Of a DNA stretch of 64,000 nucleotides, positions 8,769-17,723 are shown one piece after another. The stretch spans positions 186,001-250,000 of the forward strand of contig NZ_NWTM01000001.1 of NCBI RefSeq assembly GCF_004137795.1, read 5' to 3'. Under the pieces are notes generated by a model that worked only from the letters and a program-made list of their open reading frames with translations, did not search any database and had not been told where the DNA came from. A program made the position numbers and the translations under genes. The DNA comes from Pectobacterium zantedeschiae. GTDB lineage: Bacteria > Pseudomonadota > Gammaproteobacteria > Enterobacterales > Enterobacteriaceae. Positions within the stretch are counted from its first letter, which is position 1. Each line of letters begins with the position of its first letter.

Positions 8769-9242
8769 TCACAGCCAGCCGTGTTCAGCGAACGACACCA
8801 CCTCAGTGCCGCCAATAACCAGGTGATCAAGTACTCTGATATCAAGCTGAGAGAGAGAATTTTTCAGTGTGTCGGTGATATGGCGGTCAGCCTGACTGGG
8901 CTCTGCCCAGCCGGAGGGATGATTGTGTGCCAGTATCACGGCGGCTGCGTTGTGACGTAGTGAGGCTTTGAGGATTTCACGCGGATGTACTTCGGTATTG
9001 TTGATGCCGCCCAGCGCGATAACTTCTTTTTCTATCAGGCGATGCTGGTTATCCAGATACAGCACCATAAAGACTTCACGCTCCAGACTGCTGAGTTCCA
9101 GCAGTAACCAGCTTTTGGTGTCCTCAGAGGTTTTGAACTGTCGCGCATTTTTACGCACGCGCTTGTCCAGCAGGCACAGCGCCATCTGGATGATGCGCTG
9201 CTCTCTGGAGGCAACACTGCTTGCCAATGAATTACATGACAT
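8769..9242 (-). CDS. RadC-family JAB-domain protein (YeeS/YkfG type)
   Basis: This 157-residue protein has the JAB/MPN metalloprotease-like motif H106-N-H108-P-S-G followed by Asp119, plus the RadC signature around [19 protein letters not shown]. It is the short, island-borne form of RadC that accompanies CbtA/CbeA in CP4-type elements; no activity in DNA repair has been firmly shown for this group. The start at 9242 has an AAGGA ribosome site. The gene is followed after a short gap by cbeA on the same strand, so co-transcription is likely. Confidence 0.93.
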   Translation of the reverse strand: MSCNSLASSVASREQRIIQMALCLLDKRVRKNARQFKTSEDTKSWLLLELSSLEREVFMVLYLDNQHRLIEKEVIALGGINNTEVHPREILKASLRHNAAAVILAHNHPSGWAEPSQADRHITDTLKNSLSQLDIRVLDHLVIGGTEVVSFAEHGWL

Positions 9243-9264
9243 GGTGATTCCTTAATAAATAAAA

Positions 9265-9292
9265 TGCCCCCGCTGCATAAGCAACAGGGACA
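9265..9292 (-). terminator. Hairpin before the radC-like gene
   Basis: The two arms (9265-9276 and 9281-9292, loop ATAA) have three C-A mismatches when read on the plus strand. These become G-U pairs in minus-strand RNA, so the structure is built for the minus strand. It is followed there by ATTTTATTTATT and the radC-like ribosome site. Confidence 0.6.
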
Positions 9293-9326
9293 GGGATGGA
9301 TTTACTTTGTGTGGTTAACGCTATCA

Positions 9327-9560
9327 CTAGCGTCGGGAAAACCAGCGCAGTACTTTGGCGAATACGGTTACACCGACAAACAGCCCTATCGGGATACCCA
9401 GAAACGGTGTCAGTGCCACGCTGGTAACGCCTGCGGTTCCGCTGCCAGTTAGCAACCCTGCAACGGTGGCGATAACCAGTCCAATAAGGCTGTCCGAGAT
9501 ACCGGTTTTACTTAAGATAATGACAACCACGACAATAACGATGATGGCAATAATGGGCAT
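9327..9560 (-). CDS. Small hydrophobic membrane protein
   Basis: From the ATG at 9560 the product has 77 residues and is almost wholly hydrophobic: a first segment MPIIAIIVIVVVVIILSK, then a second Gly/Ala/Thr/Val-rich stretch and a basic end (LRWFSRR). Two or three inner-membrane helices are likely. The ribosome site GAGAGG lies before the ATG. I do not recognise the family. It lies between the radC-like gene and a gene for an exported protein, all on the minus strand. Confidence 0.65.
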   Translation of the reverse strand: MPIIAIIVIVVVVIILSKTGISDSLIGLVIATVAGLLTGSGTAGVTSVALTPFLGIPIGLFVGVTVFAKVLRWFSRR

Positions 9561-9577
9561 AGCGTTACCTCTCCCGA

Positions 9578-10051
9578 TTATTCCCGGTGTGTCGTGGCAC
9601 ACGACGCGATATCAGCCAGTACCTTCTGCACGTTCTTTTGCCTGGGCTCCCAGGCACCCACATGCCGGTCATTGAGATAAACGTCAAACTGCGTTGCGCG
9701 GCCAATTGCTTCAATAAACGCGAACCAGGCATTATCCGCATTGCGCCACCCCAGTGAGGACGGAATACCGTACTGCTGGTCATCGATAACGACGACGATA
9801 TACACCTCGGTGGAAAAATGGGAATCGACACCCTGACCGCCTACGGGCGATACCGCTACGCTGTGTTGCAGCGTGTTGTCTTCGTCAGGGTTGCCGGTGC
9901 AGTTAACGGTAAAGACACTGCCTGCGGTATTGGCTATCCGATATTCGGTGACACCCTGACCAGAGTCGGCACTCCACAGGTTCGGTACAGCCTGTGCGGA
10001 TAGCGGCAACAACAGTGCGCCTGCAAGCAGAAGTGAAGGAATGTTTTTCAT
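9578..10051 (-). CDS. Exported hypothetical protein
   Basis: The 157-residue product starts at the ATG at 10051 with a clear Sec signal peptide (MKNIPSLLLAGALLLPLSAQA, predicted cleavage after AQA). The mature part of about 136 residues has two Cys that may form a disulphide in the periplasm. No family is recognised. It ends 18 bases before the small membrane protein and follows another exported protein gene, suggesting a small envelope-directed set inside the island. Confidence 0.75.
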   Translation of the reverse strand: MKNIPSLLLAGALLLPLSAQAVPNLWSADSGQGVTEYRIANTAGSVFTVNCTGNPDEDNTLQHSVAVSPVGGQGVDSHFSTEVYIVVVIDDQQYGIPSSLGWRNADNAWFAFIEAIGRATQFDVYLNDRHVGAWEPRQKNVQKVLADIASCATTHRE

Positions 10052-10086
10052 ACGGGTTCCTTGGTGTGAATAGACACGTCTCAGGG

Positions 10087-10659
10087 TCAGTAGCCGTAAC
10101 GGCGGTAGTGCTCTTTGTTCACGCCGTCGACCAGCCATTTACCCAGTTTCTGCTCCTGTTCGCGCTTCTGTGCCTGAATTTCTGCCATCTTTTTCTGGTC
10201 GATACACTTCTCTGGAATGCTCAGCAATAACGTCGGCTGCTCGGGCTTGTCGTTGGCAAAATTGGCATTGAAGTAAGTCTTTTTGTCGGTAATTTCATAG
10301 GTACAGTTGCTGGTTTTGTTACCACGATAGGTGACCTCCAGGTCACCTGGTGATTGTGACCGCGTATTTACTTTCATCAGGGAAAGGGTTTTGGCCTTTT
10401 TATTCGCCAGAAACAGTGGACCGGAGCCATCTCTGACAAAAAACTGCTCAGTCCAGGGGTAGTTAAAAATCGCTCTGCCTTTGTATATTCGGCGGCCTAA
10501 CTCGTCGTCACTTATCCCATCCGTGTTGGTCCAGCCAAGCGCTTTTAAGGAGAACCAGTTAACCTGAGTGGGGAACCCGGTTGCTGAGTGCGCAGAGAAA
10601 GTGGTCAACAGCCCGATTATCAGCCATCCCCGTTTGCCCGGAAGGTATGTAAACATCAT
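10087..10659 (-). CDS. Exported hypothetical protein
   Basis: Starting from the ATG at 10659 (ribosome site AAAGGA), the 190-residue product has a basic start, a hydrophobic segment WLIIGLLTTFSAHSA and a likely signal cleavage site, then a mature domain with two Cys (in SNCTYEI and PEKCID) and a charged Lys/Gln-rich C-terminus ending YRRYGY. I recognise no domain. It lies upstream of a second exported protein gene and downstream of the WYL regulator, on the same strand. Confidence 0.75.
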   Translation of the reverse strand: MMFTYLPGKRGWLIIGLLTTFSAHSATGFPTQVNWFSLKALGWTNTDGISDDELGRRIYKGRAIFNYPWTEQFFVRDGSGPLFLANKKAKTLSLMKVNTRSQSPGDLEVTYRGNKTSNCTYEITDKKTYFNANFANDKPEQPTLLLSIPEKCIDQKKMAEIQAQKREQEQKLGKWLVDGVNKEHYRRYGY

Positions 10660-10837
10660 CGTATCCTTTATGTTGAAGTCATCATAAATATCGTCAAGAC
10701 AGGACTGTGCCTGTCCGTGACGCCAGGTGTGGTCCTTCACTGAACTGTCCGGTAACGGCCTCTGTGTGCAACTACCGGTACTGTCCTTCTTTATCTGTCT
10801 TTCTGGTTTTCTCTGGTGTTGGCATCGCGTCCCTGAC

Positions 10838-11536
10838 TTATGTGGTCGGAGACGTGCCGAAAGTGGTCAGTACGTCATGAATAAAGCGAAAATGCGGCAA
10901 TGCCGTGATGAAGCCGGATTGCGTGGTCAGGTGGCAGATATCATCGCGGCGCTGGAATGACTCGGTGGACACCGTCACACCGTGAATCTCATGCAGCGGC
11001 AGGACCAGAAGATGCCCCAGTGATTCGGCCACCAGATACCATTCGCCATACAGGCAGATAAGCCGATAAGGCGATAACCCGTCATAGCGCTGACCGTCGG
11101 CCAGAATCGTGACACGTAGCTGCTCACCAATTGCCCGGGTCAGGCGGTAAAAATGCCCAGGCAGCGTTGGCGCACCGCGCAAGGGCGGATGCCAGACCAG
11201 ACAGGGTGCGTCCTCGCCGCTGTCCAGCAGGGTGTTGACCAGCCGGTTATCCAGACCGGGAAAGAACACCCCTACGCCAGTCTGGCGGGCAAACATCAGC
11301 ACATCCTGCTCATGTCGTGCCGGGTTGTGGTGCTCAGGCATACGACAAAGACCGTTACGGTATTCCAGGTCGAGATACATCAGCCGTTCACGGAAGTCCC
11401 GTCGCAAGGTACGGGCAGAAACGCCAAACTCTGTCGCCAGTTTCCTGACGCTCAGCGTTTCTCCCGCCAGTAATCGGCTGATTATCAATGACAGCCTGAC
11501 GGCCAGCCGGTCATATCGGCGGTCAGCCTGTGTCAT
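10838..11536 (-). CDS. WYL-domain transcriptional regulator
   Basis: The 232-residue protein has an N-terminal DeoR-like helix-turn-helix (around residues 15-50: LLAGETLSVRKLATEFGVSA) and a WYL domain marked by SPYRLICLYGEWYLVAE. WYL proteins sense ligands, often nucleic acids, and many control defence islands. It precedes the exported and toxin-antitoxin genes on the same strand, so it may regulate the core module. About 225 bases of AT-rich sequence upstream (11537-11761) probably hold a promoter. Confidence 0.9.
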   Translation of the reverse strand: MTQADRRYDRLAVRLSLIISRLLAGETLSVRKLATEFGVSARTLRRDFRERLMYLDLEYRNGLCRMPEHHNPARHEQDVLMFARQTGVGVFFPGLDNRLVNTLLDSGEDAPCLVWHPPLRGAPTLPGHFYRLTRAIGEQLRVTILADGQRYDGLSPYRLICLYGEWYLVAESLGHLLVLPLHEIHGVTVSTESFQRRDDICHLTTQSGFITALPHFRFIHDVLTTFGTSPTT

Positions 11537-11761
11537 GGTGCAGCCTCCTGAGGCCGTTAACTGAATGAAAATCCTGTGATTACTTTAAAGAGGGGCGTGG
11601 TCAGGGTATGGACACTATGGAAAATATTTTTATTTTCAGTAAGAAAGCTGGTGGGATGCGGCCTAAGGGGCCATTGAGGTAAACAGGCAATGAAGGCAAA
11701 CGCTAACAGTCGGACACACCCTGTCCAGGTGGTTACAGATTGATAACACGTTGTCCTTCAC

Positions 11762-12583
11762 TCACTGGCATGTCGCCAGCATGGTTTCCGCCATCACCCA
11801 CAGCGCCCGGTTGAGTTTGATATCGCCATCAATTCCTTTGACGGCTCGTGTCCGGGCCTGCTTTCCCTGCACTGAGCGACCGGTCAGCCCGCCTTTTATC
11901 AGGTTCTCCTGTACCCGTTGATAGGTGGTCCACAGGTCGTTGGATTCATCCTGCCAGCGGCGTGGAGCCAGTATCTGCGCTGCTGTGACCGGCTGGTGGT
12001 CTTCGCCAAAGCGGTAGGTCAGCGCCGCCTTTGCCAGCGCTACCTGAGCCCGTGGCAGCAACAGCAGTGACTGCATCGCATCCCGCTTCTCATCGATACG
12101 CTCAAAGGTGTCCAGCACTTCATAAGCCCCTTCAATCACCCGCCCAACCACATCGCCTTTGTGTGGCACCCGAACCTCACCCAACGATTCACCACAAATC
12201 AGGCCGTTCTGACACACACTGCGAAACAGCCCCGGCAACATCTGGTAAGAGCTTGAGCCGTCATGACTGTTCAGCAGAATAATCTCCGGCACCTGTTGGC
12301 CGGTGATTTGTCCTTCCCGGCGCAGGCGTAGCATATGCTTGGTGTGCTCGCGTTTACCGATATCCCTGACGCGGGTCTGACAGGCAAAGAAGGGTTGGAA
12401 TCCTTCACGTTGAAGACTATCCAACAGGGTAATAGTCGGGATACAGGTGTAGCGTTCACTGCGCGACGCATGCTTGTCCTCACTAAACACGCTGGGGACC
12501 ACGCGGAACAATTCATCGTGTGTTAACGGTCGGTCACGACGGATAACATTGGCGGCACCAAAGCGGGAAGCTAAACGAACCAT
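11762..12583 (-). CDS. DUF932 protein (YfjQ/YafZ family)
   Basis: The 273-residue protein matches the DUF932 family of CP4-type islands: the start MVRLASRFGAANVIRRDRPLT-like, the central VPEIILLNSHDGSSSY and the following MLPGLFRSVCQNGLIC. Phage homologues of this family exist, but its role is unknown. It starts at 12583 and follows the YfjP-like GTPase gene on the same strand, the same order as in E. coli (yfjP then yfjQ). It looks full length. Confidence 0.93.
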   Translation of the reverse strand: MVRLASRFGAANVIRRDRPLTHDELFRVVPSVFSEDKHASRSERYTCIPTITLLDSLQREGFQPFFACQTRVRDIGKREHTKHMLRLRREGQITGQQVPEIILLNSHDGSSSYQMLPGLFRSVCQNGLICGESLGEVRVPHKGDVVGRVIEGAYEVLDTFERIDEKRDAMQSLLLLPRAQVALAKAALTYRFGEDHQPVTAAQILAPRRWQDESNDLWTTYQRVQENLIKGGLTGRSVQGKQARTRAVKGIDGDIKLNRALWVMAETMLATCQ

Positions 12584-12614
12584 AGGAATGTCCTCAGAAA
12601 AAGAATAAATAAAA

Positions 12615-12638
12615 GCCCTGCCGCAAAAGCGACAGGGC
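12615..12638 (-). terminator. Hairpin before the DUF932 gene
   Basis: GCCCTGCCGC (12615-12624) and GCGACAGGGC (12629-12638) form a stem with loop AAAA. The single mismatch becomes a G-U pair on the minus strand. On that strand it is followed by TTTTATTTATTC and the ribosome site of the DUF932 gene. Confidence 0.65.
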
Positions 12639-12666
12639 CAGATGGGATGAAAAGGTTAGGTGTTGC

Positions 12667-13542
12667 CTAGAACAGCAAGGACCACAATGAACGGGCGAGT
12701 GACACCACGGTTTGTTTGAGGCCGCCGATAAGCATTTTTAGCGGTGCGGGGACGGCAGGTAGCGCAATCACGCTATCAAGTACGTCGCCGACCGACTGGG
12801 CGAAATCATCCTGAGCCCGGTTCTCAATAGCCACTGAACGCCAGTTGGGCTGTAGCCGGGCCGACAGCGGACTGCTGGCCTTAGGCGGTAAACACTGAAA
12901 CAACGTCTCCACCATTGCTGCAATGCCCCAGCCGTTTTTTACCGACACGGCGCAAACAGGATGGGTCGGAAAGAAGGTGGAACGGACTGCGACACGACGG
13001 GCATAAATATTGCCTGACTGATTGAGTGAGGGTTGCTGCGACTCCCAGTCCCACTCGTGACTGGGCTCCAGCTTGTCCACCTGATTCAGGACAAACAGTG
13101 CTTTGTCACGGTAGTGCTCACCGATAACGGTACGATAGATATGCTGGTCAATGGCAAGCGCACGATCATCGGCTTTAAGCAACCAGAGGACAATATCAAC
13201 GCGCGGCAGCCAGTGCTGGTAGAGTGCCACATAGTCAAGATCCCTATCCTCACTCTCACCGACACCGGGTAAATCGACAAACAGAATGCTGCGTTGCCCT
13301 GATGACAGCCGGAACGTAAGAGCTTGCCGGGTGCAGGCGCTGTTATCACTGACCGGGGACACTTCCCCTTGAAACAGTGCATTACATAGGCTGGATTTAC
13401 CTACACCGGTTTTCCCCATAATGCCGATGACGGGTTCGTATTGGATCAGTTGTTCAATGTGGTCAATGACGCGCTGGTGCAGGCTATCCGGCAATACTGA
13501 CAGCGACGCCTGTATCTCTCGCAGATTCTCGTGGTTGGGCAT
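12667..13542 (-). CDS. yfjP: YfjP/YeeP-family GTPase
   Basis: This 291-residue protein of the Era/YfjP group has G1 GKTGVGKS (43-50), G3 DLPG (90-93) and G4 NQVDK (153-157). The C-terminal hydrophobic end (LIGGLKQTVVSLARSLWSLLF) may be an amphipathic membrane-binding helix. Its cellular role is not established. It is the first gene of the conserved CP4-type string GTPase, DUF932, WYL and so on. The symbol is given by family likeness to the E. coli CP4-57 gene. Confidence 0.9.
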   Translation of the reverse strand: MPNHENLREIQASLSVLPDSLHQRVIDHIEQLIQYEPVIGIMGKTGVGKSSLCNALFQGEVSPVSDNSACTRQALTFRLSSGQRSILFVDLPGVGESEDRDLDYVALYQHWLPRVDIVLWLLKADDRALAIDQHIYRTVIGEHYRDKALFVLNQVDKLEPSHEWDWESQQPSLNQSGNIYARRVAVRSTFFPTHPVCAVSVKNGWGIAAMVETLFQCLPPKASSPLSARLQPNWRSVAIENRAQDDFAQSVGDVLDSVIALPAVPAPLKMLIGGLKQTVVSLARSLWSLLF

Positions 13543-13564
13543 AAGGATTTCTCAGACAGAATGG

Positions 13565-13590
13565 TGTGGCGGCTATTGAAAACCGCCACA
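13565..13590 (-). promoter_or_regulatory. 8-bp perfect hairpin upstream of the GTPase start
   Basis: TGTGGCGG (13565-13572) and CCGCCACA (13583-13590) form a perfect stem 22 bases before the GTPase ATG. It lacks a strong T-run, so it may affect translation or mRNA stability rather than end transcription. Confidence 0.45.
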
Positions 13591-13626
13591 GATTGGTGTG
13601 TTCATGGGGATAATATCTATCTGAGA

Positions 13627-14676
13627 TTATTTTAATTGCCGATTTTTCTTTTGCTGCCAAGCGATATGAATAGCATATTCAATGATTCTGGAGTTTGAAA
13701 TTCCTTCTATTTTAGAAATTTCACGAATTTTATCATGTGTTTCTTGTAAAATAGTAACGTTCAAATCCTTATATTTTTCAGCTCTCTTCTTGACTCTGGA
13801 TTTTTGTGTGCTCAATGCACTTTTAAATTTATTTATGAATAACTCTTTCCTTGCGTCATTGAAATCAAGATTAATTATTTTACACCAATTGAAATAAGCC
13901 GCATAACAGTATGCTATTTTTTCATCTATACTATCCCCACATCGATAACCTGAAGTTGTAATGTTGTTATCTCTGAGGTAGTTTAGTAACCAGTCAATTG
14001 TAACGCCTGTCCTTCCATTAATATCACTAAATAAATCATCATGGGAAATCAAATCAATCCATTCATTATGTGAGTTAAGAATGAACTCTTTAATTGAGTA
14101 TCCTTTTACTGCTTTTGGTATATTCTCTCGGATTTTTTCTTTAATGAAATTTATTCTTGCTCCATGCTTTGGAGGGACTTTTTTACCTAAGGATGATTCA
14201 ACCAAAACCAGTTCATCTGTTCCACCAAGGAGAATATCATCTTCACGGATATAACTAGGATTGTCAATTTTAAGAAGAAACCAATAACTAGCCCGAGAGT
14301 CATTTTTAAGCCATGTTAATTCATTTTCATCAGGTAGTAATTTTGCACTATCTTCTCGAACTTTGTTAAGATAATAATCAACCTTAATTTCATCCTCCCC
14401 CTTATTTAAAAGATATCTTTTTACTCTTTTTTCATAACTATCTATATCACTCTCTCCAGCCTCTGGAGGAAATATTACCCTCTTCAACTTCAAAGCGGTG
14501 AACAAAAAAAGCACAGAACTTCTACCATCCATGAAACTAGCCATACATACCACCTCATCACTACGTGATTTTATGTATAATTCTGACAATTTTATGCTGA
14601 AAACACAACGAATATCTGATGATTTCATGTAGATGATCATAGGCAGAGTACAGATAATTTCTCTACTAAATACCAT
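13627..14676 (-). CDS. Unrecognised AT-rich gene with a ribbon-helix-helix-like C-terminus
   Basis: The product has about 349 residues if it starts at the ATG at 14676; ATG codons at 14640 and 14628 and a TTG at 14685 are alternatives, and none has a clear ribosome site. The last 45 residues (KDLNVTILQETHDKIREISKIEGISNS-like, in two short stretches) resemble an Arc/MetJ-type ribbon-helix-helix, suggesting DNA binding. The rest is charged, Lys/Asp/Glu-rich and unrecognised. Its base use is much more AT-rich than the GTPase gene next to it, pointing to separate acquisition. It is divergent from alpA. Confidence 0.75.
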   Translation of the reverse strand: MVFSREIICTLPMIIYMKSSDIRCVFSIKLSELYIKSRSDEVVCMASFMDGRSSVLFLFTALKLKRVIFPPEAGESDIDSYEKRVKRYLLNKGEDEIKVDYYLNKVREDSAKLLPDENELTWLKNDSRASYWFLLKIDNPSYIREDDILLGGTDELVLVESSLGKKVPPKHGARINFIKEKIRENIPKAVKGYSIKEFILNSHNEWIDLISHDDLFSDINGRTGVTIDWLLNYLRDNNITTSGYRCGDSIDEKIAYCYAAYFNWCKIINLDFNDARKELFINKFKSALSTQKSRVKKRAEKYKDLNVTILQETHDKIREISKIEGISNSRIIEYAIHIAWQQKKNRQLK

Positions 14677-14960
14677 TAGAGACAATTTATATAGACGACT
14701 CCCCCCATCATCGATACCTATTTCGTTAGCTATATATACCCCAAATCATTCGAGTCACAGGGAAGTGGAAAGGGAAAGAACTCCGATGAGCTTATTTAAG
14801 AAAATGATTTTGGTGAAAAAGTATCCCCAACGAAAAAGCAACTTTAAGCATGACAGTATGACTTGTGGAAACTAGGTGAAAAAATAAATTATGAGTAGTT
14901 CTTTATATCTTGAAGGATGTAAGATTTACACATATTAGTTGGCTACTGAGTATTTTTACA

Positions 14961-15035
14961 GATGGGTCAGTTGGTATAGCGGAGTCGACTGGTAAGCAAA
15001 ACCCCCGGCTCTGATATCTATTTACCAGCCGGAGA
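14961..15035 (+). other. tRNA-like leader upstream of alpA
   Basis: The 75 bases before alpA include TTGGTATAGCGGAGTCGACT, which resembles a tRNA D-arm, and CCCCCGGCTCTGATATC, which resembles the anticodon arm of tRNA-Gln (loop with CTG). CTGGTAA (14989-14995) also pairs with TTACCAG (15022-15028). No T-arm or acceptor stem can be formed, so it is not a functional tRNA. It may be a decayed tRNA piece or a structured leader. Confidence 0.3.
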
Positions 15036-15043
15036 ATACCAAC

Positions 15044-15256
15044 ATGGCAACGCAACCGACCTTACTGGAAGATCAGTTTATCGATATGAAATTTATCACC
15101 GCCCTCACTGAGATGACGGATAAGTGGTTTTATAAGTTGATTCAGGATGGAGATTTCCCTGCGCCCGTTAAATTTGGCCGGAGTTCCCGTTGGCTAAAGA
15201 GTGAGGTTGAGGCCTGGCTACAAGAGAGCATTGCCAAATCCCGAAAACAACGCTAA
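15044..15256 (+). CDS. alpA: AlpA-family transcriptional regulator
   Basis: This 70-residue MerR-like winged-helix protein has the AlpA landmarks FITALTEMTDKWFYKLIQDGDFPAPVK-like (in order) and RSSRWLKSEVEAWLQE. AlpA of CP4-57 activates the excision-related integrase gene; island homologues are excisionase-like activators. The ribosome site GGAG lies 9 bases before the ATG. It is the first plus-strand gene after the divergent minus-strand block, and probably controls mobility of the island. Confidence 0.93.
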   Translation: MATQPTLLEDQFIDMKFITALTEMTDKWFYKLIQDGDFPAPVKFGRSSRWLKSEVEAWLQESIAKSRKQR

Positions 15257-15361
15257 CCCGCCTTTTATTCACTAATAACACCTTTTTAGTCAGCTATCAC
15301 CATTATCCGCATTAGCGGCGGTTTTCTGCTGTCTGAAATCCAGTATTGAAGGGAAATAACG

Positions 15362-15892
15362 ATGAAAAAGACTCCACTACTTAACCATTATCAAACTTGG
15401 CTTGATGATTTTACCCGACTAAACCTGTGCCATGGATTATTTCAACAGTCGATAACATTGTGGCACAAGCTGACGATTGCATCATGCCAGCAAGAAGATG
15501 GCAGCGTATTCGTTATTGTCATTCCACAATGTCTGCTCCAGGTTATACGCACAGAGCAGGTAGTAGATTGCAATATTATTCCCCAACTGATTAAGCATAT
15601 TGATTACCCCTTGCTTCCAGGCGTGCTATTCAGTGAATGTTGCCGGTTGGGAAAAAGAAAGCTGGAACAATTAAAAATGCTATTCCGATTGCATACGCAA
15701 CCGGAGATACGTCATGCCCTAATACTGCTGTGCTGGTGTGATCTCATCACTGGTAGCGATTTGGATGAATGGTATTCACTACACTTGCCTGACGCTGATG
15801 AGTTAAAAAAGTGGATATCAGCACAACAAGAAACTTACCGAGGACTGGCAACGCTGACGAAGGATTACATTGAAGCCACCCGGCCATTGTGA
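15362..15892 (+). CDS. Hypothetical island protein
   Basis: The 176-residue soluble protein begins MKKTPLLNHYQTWLDDFTRLN and has a Leu/Trp/Cys-rich middle and an acidic C-terminus (LHLPDADELKKWIS). A ribosome site GAAGGGAAA precedes the ATG. I recognise no domain. Its place between alpA and an inovirus Gp2-like gene is usual for P4-type islands, and a replication or maintenance role is possible but not shown. Confidence 0.7.
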   Translation: MKKTPLLNHYQTWLDDFTRLNLCHGLFQQSITLWHKLTIASCQQEDGSVFVIVIPQCLLQVIRTEQVVDCNIIPQLIKHIDYPLLPGVLFSECCRLGKRKLEQLKMLFRLHTQPEIRHALILLCWCDLITGSDLDEWYSLHLPDADELKKWISAQQETYRGLATLTKDYIEATRPL

Positions 15893-16660
15893 AGGTGGGC
15901 TAGGCGTATAGAAAAATGCCACATCGTACAGAGGAGTACCGGTGAAATCGCGGCAGCCCCTCGAGTCGATTCTGCTGACAATGAGTGGTGCTGCCATCAC
16001 TGTCGGTGTCCGTTGATATCTCATCCTGCAACTGTAATGTCGCCTGTATGGTTTGAGCATGTCATTACTGCTGGTGATCCCGAAGCGCTATTACATTGCG
16101 CTTACCTTGTCTCAAAGGATCAAACGTCCTCCAATATGAAGCAACTGCAAAGGCTTATTGCGTAGCTACCACCCGTTCAGCGGGTTACCCACTGGCGATG
16201 CACAATGTGTGGTAGCCACTACCGGGGGAATAAACAGTGTTCACTGTGCAAGACAGGCATTTACAGCAGGGAAATATAATTGCCTGAAAGGCTGAAATAC
16301 AGGCTCTACAGAGGCTTCTCAAACATAACACGTACCGAATCGTCTTCAGATGTTTTGGTACGTTAACAGGCCATAGTATGAGCAGGATAACTTCGGAGTA
16401 AAAATTAACCTGATTTTCTCGAGTAACACCATACGCCACAGGTATCAATCGGGTGTGCTTGATGACGGATTGGTATTATTAACTGTCTGATATAATTAAA
16501 TTATCTATCCACTCGGTTACCAGGAAGGTAGTCATTCACATATCACTGTGATCCCTCTTACTGCTGTTACAGCAGTATCCCCACACATTATTAACTCATT
16601 CATTAGCCCACTACGGGTAAGGCTATGCCCTGCCTGTAGCAATCTTATAAGTGAAAAACC
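15893..16660. other. Gap without convincing genes
   Basis: In this 768-base stretch the only open frames are short, lack ribosome sites and show no family features (for example minus-strand frames at 16185-16448 and 16532-16759). The end is probably the promoter region of the Gp2-like gene. It could be decayed coding sequence, but no recognisable fragment was seen. Confidence 0.6.
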
Positions 16661-17272
16661 ATGATAGATAATATTCGTATTGATCAGAGCCAGGCTCCGT
16701 TCAATGAGGCTTATCTGCAACGCATGATTAGCGTGATAAATAACGCAGTGGCCGAGCATCCGCGCACCATGGCAATACGGGTAGATTTACGTTTGCCAGA
16801 TGATGAATTCAATGCACGTCAGGGCTTGATGTCCCGTTTCGTTGAATCACTGGATGCAAAGATTGAAGCGCGATATCGGAGTAAGCAGAAGCAAGGGACA
16901 CGAACATACCCCTGCCATTTGCGTCATCTCTGGGTACGCGAAGTTGGAGAGGAAAACCGAAAATCCCATTATCATGTTGTCTTATTCGTCAACAAAGGCA
17001 CCTTCAGCGGCCTGGGAAGGTATGACGAAAGCGGAACGGGGCTAGCATCGTTGATACAAGCAGCATGGCTGAGTGGGTTAGGCCTGAGTAACCAGTCCGA
17101 TTACCGGACGCTGGTACACTTCCCTGAAAAACCTCTCTATTATCTGGATATCAACGCTGAAGATTATCGAACGATTTATGATCGATTGACGTTCAGGGTT
17201 AGCTACTTCGCCAAAGAGCGAACCAAATCGTATTGCAGGGAAGAACGGTCGTTTGGGTGCAGTCAGCGTTGA
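16661..17272 (+). CDS. Inovirus Gp2-like protein (YagK/YfjJ family)
   Basis: The 203-residue protein has the family's features: MAIRVDLRLP near residue 40, the H-bearing segment KSHYHVVLFVNKG (about 105-117) and the C-terminal FRVSYFAKERTKSY followed by SFGCS. Gp2 of filamentous phages is a rolling-circle replication initiator; the island versions (YagK, YfjJ) have about the same length and are of unproven function. The His residues of SHYH could form part of a metal site. It looks complete. Confidence 0.88.
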   Translation: MIDNIRIDQSQAPFNEAYLQRMISVINNAVAEHPRTMAIRVDLRLPDDEFNARQGLMSRFVESLDAKIEARYRSKQKQGTRTYPCHLRHLWVREVGEENRKSHYHVVLFVNKGTFSGLGRYDESGTGLASLIQAAWLSGLGLSNQSDYRTLVHFPEKPLYYLDINAEDYRTIYDRLTFRVSYFAKERTKSYCREERSFGCSQR

Positions 17273-17723
17273 TGAGTTCAATGATTCAAAACTGTGTTTC
17301 TGATCGTGAAGTAAAATGTTGGTATGTGTAAAAATGCTTACATATCTTCGTTATTGATGGATTCTGTTATGGCTGGTGTAAACAGGATTCATCTGACTGA
17401 AACGAACATTATCACCCAGCCTATCCTGCCTGCGGTGACATCAAGTCTTATGGCATGTAGAGAGTGCAAAAAACGAAAGCGTTACTAATTTTCCTATGCA
17501 TTATAAGTTGAGTGTCTTTCAATCGCGTATTGGCAAAACTACTCTTTAATGTGCAGTAATGGGGATCGACGTCAATGATGCACTAGCGCTTTGGGGAGCA
17601 GAGAGAAGAGCAATATTTACTCTCTATCGCGCTATATAATCGTCCCATATGTTAGCTATTCGATTCAGAGCGAACGCAAGGACTTAATATCTAATTCTCC
17701 GTTGCAGGGGATAGGGAGTTAAT
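17273..17723. other. Gap upstream of the Gabija-like genes
   Basis: No gene is seen in these 451 bases. The sequence is moderately AT-rich and should contain the promoter of the gajA-like gene; a ribosome site AGGGAG lies just before its start. Confidence 0.6.

Noticed and set aside
14989-15028. Functional tRNA upstream of alpA
   Set aside because: No acceptor stem or T-arm can be formed, so only a tRNA-like leader is claimed.
15893-16660. Short frames that might be decayed genes
   Set aside because: None shows a recognisable protein fragment or good start; reported only as a gap.
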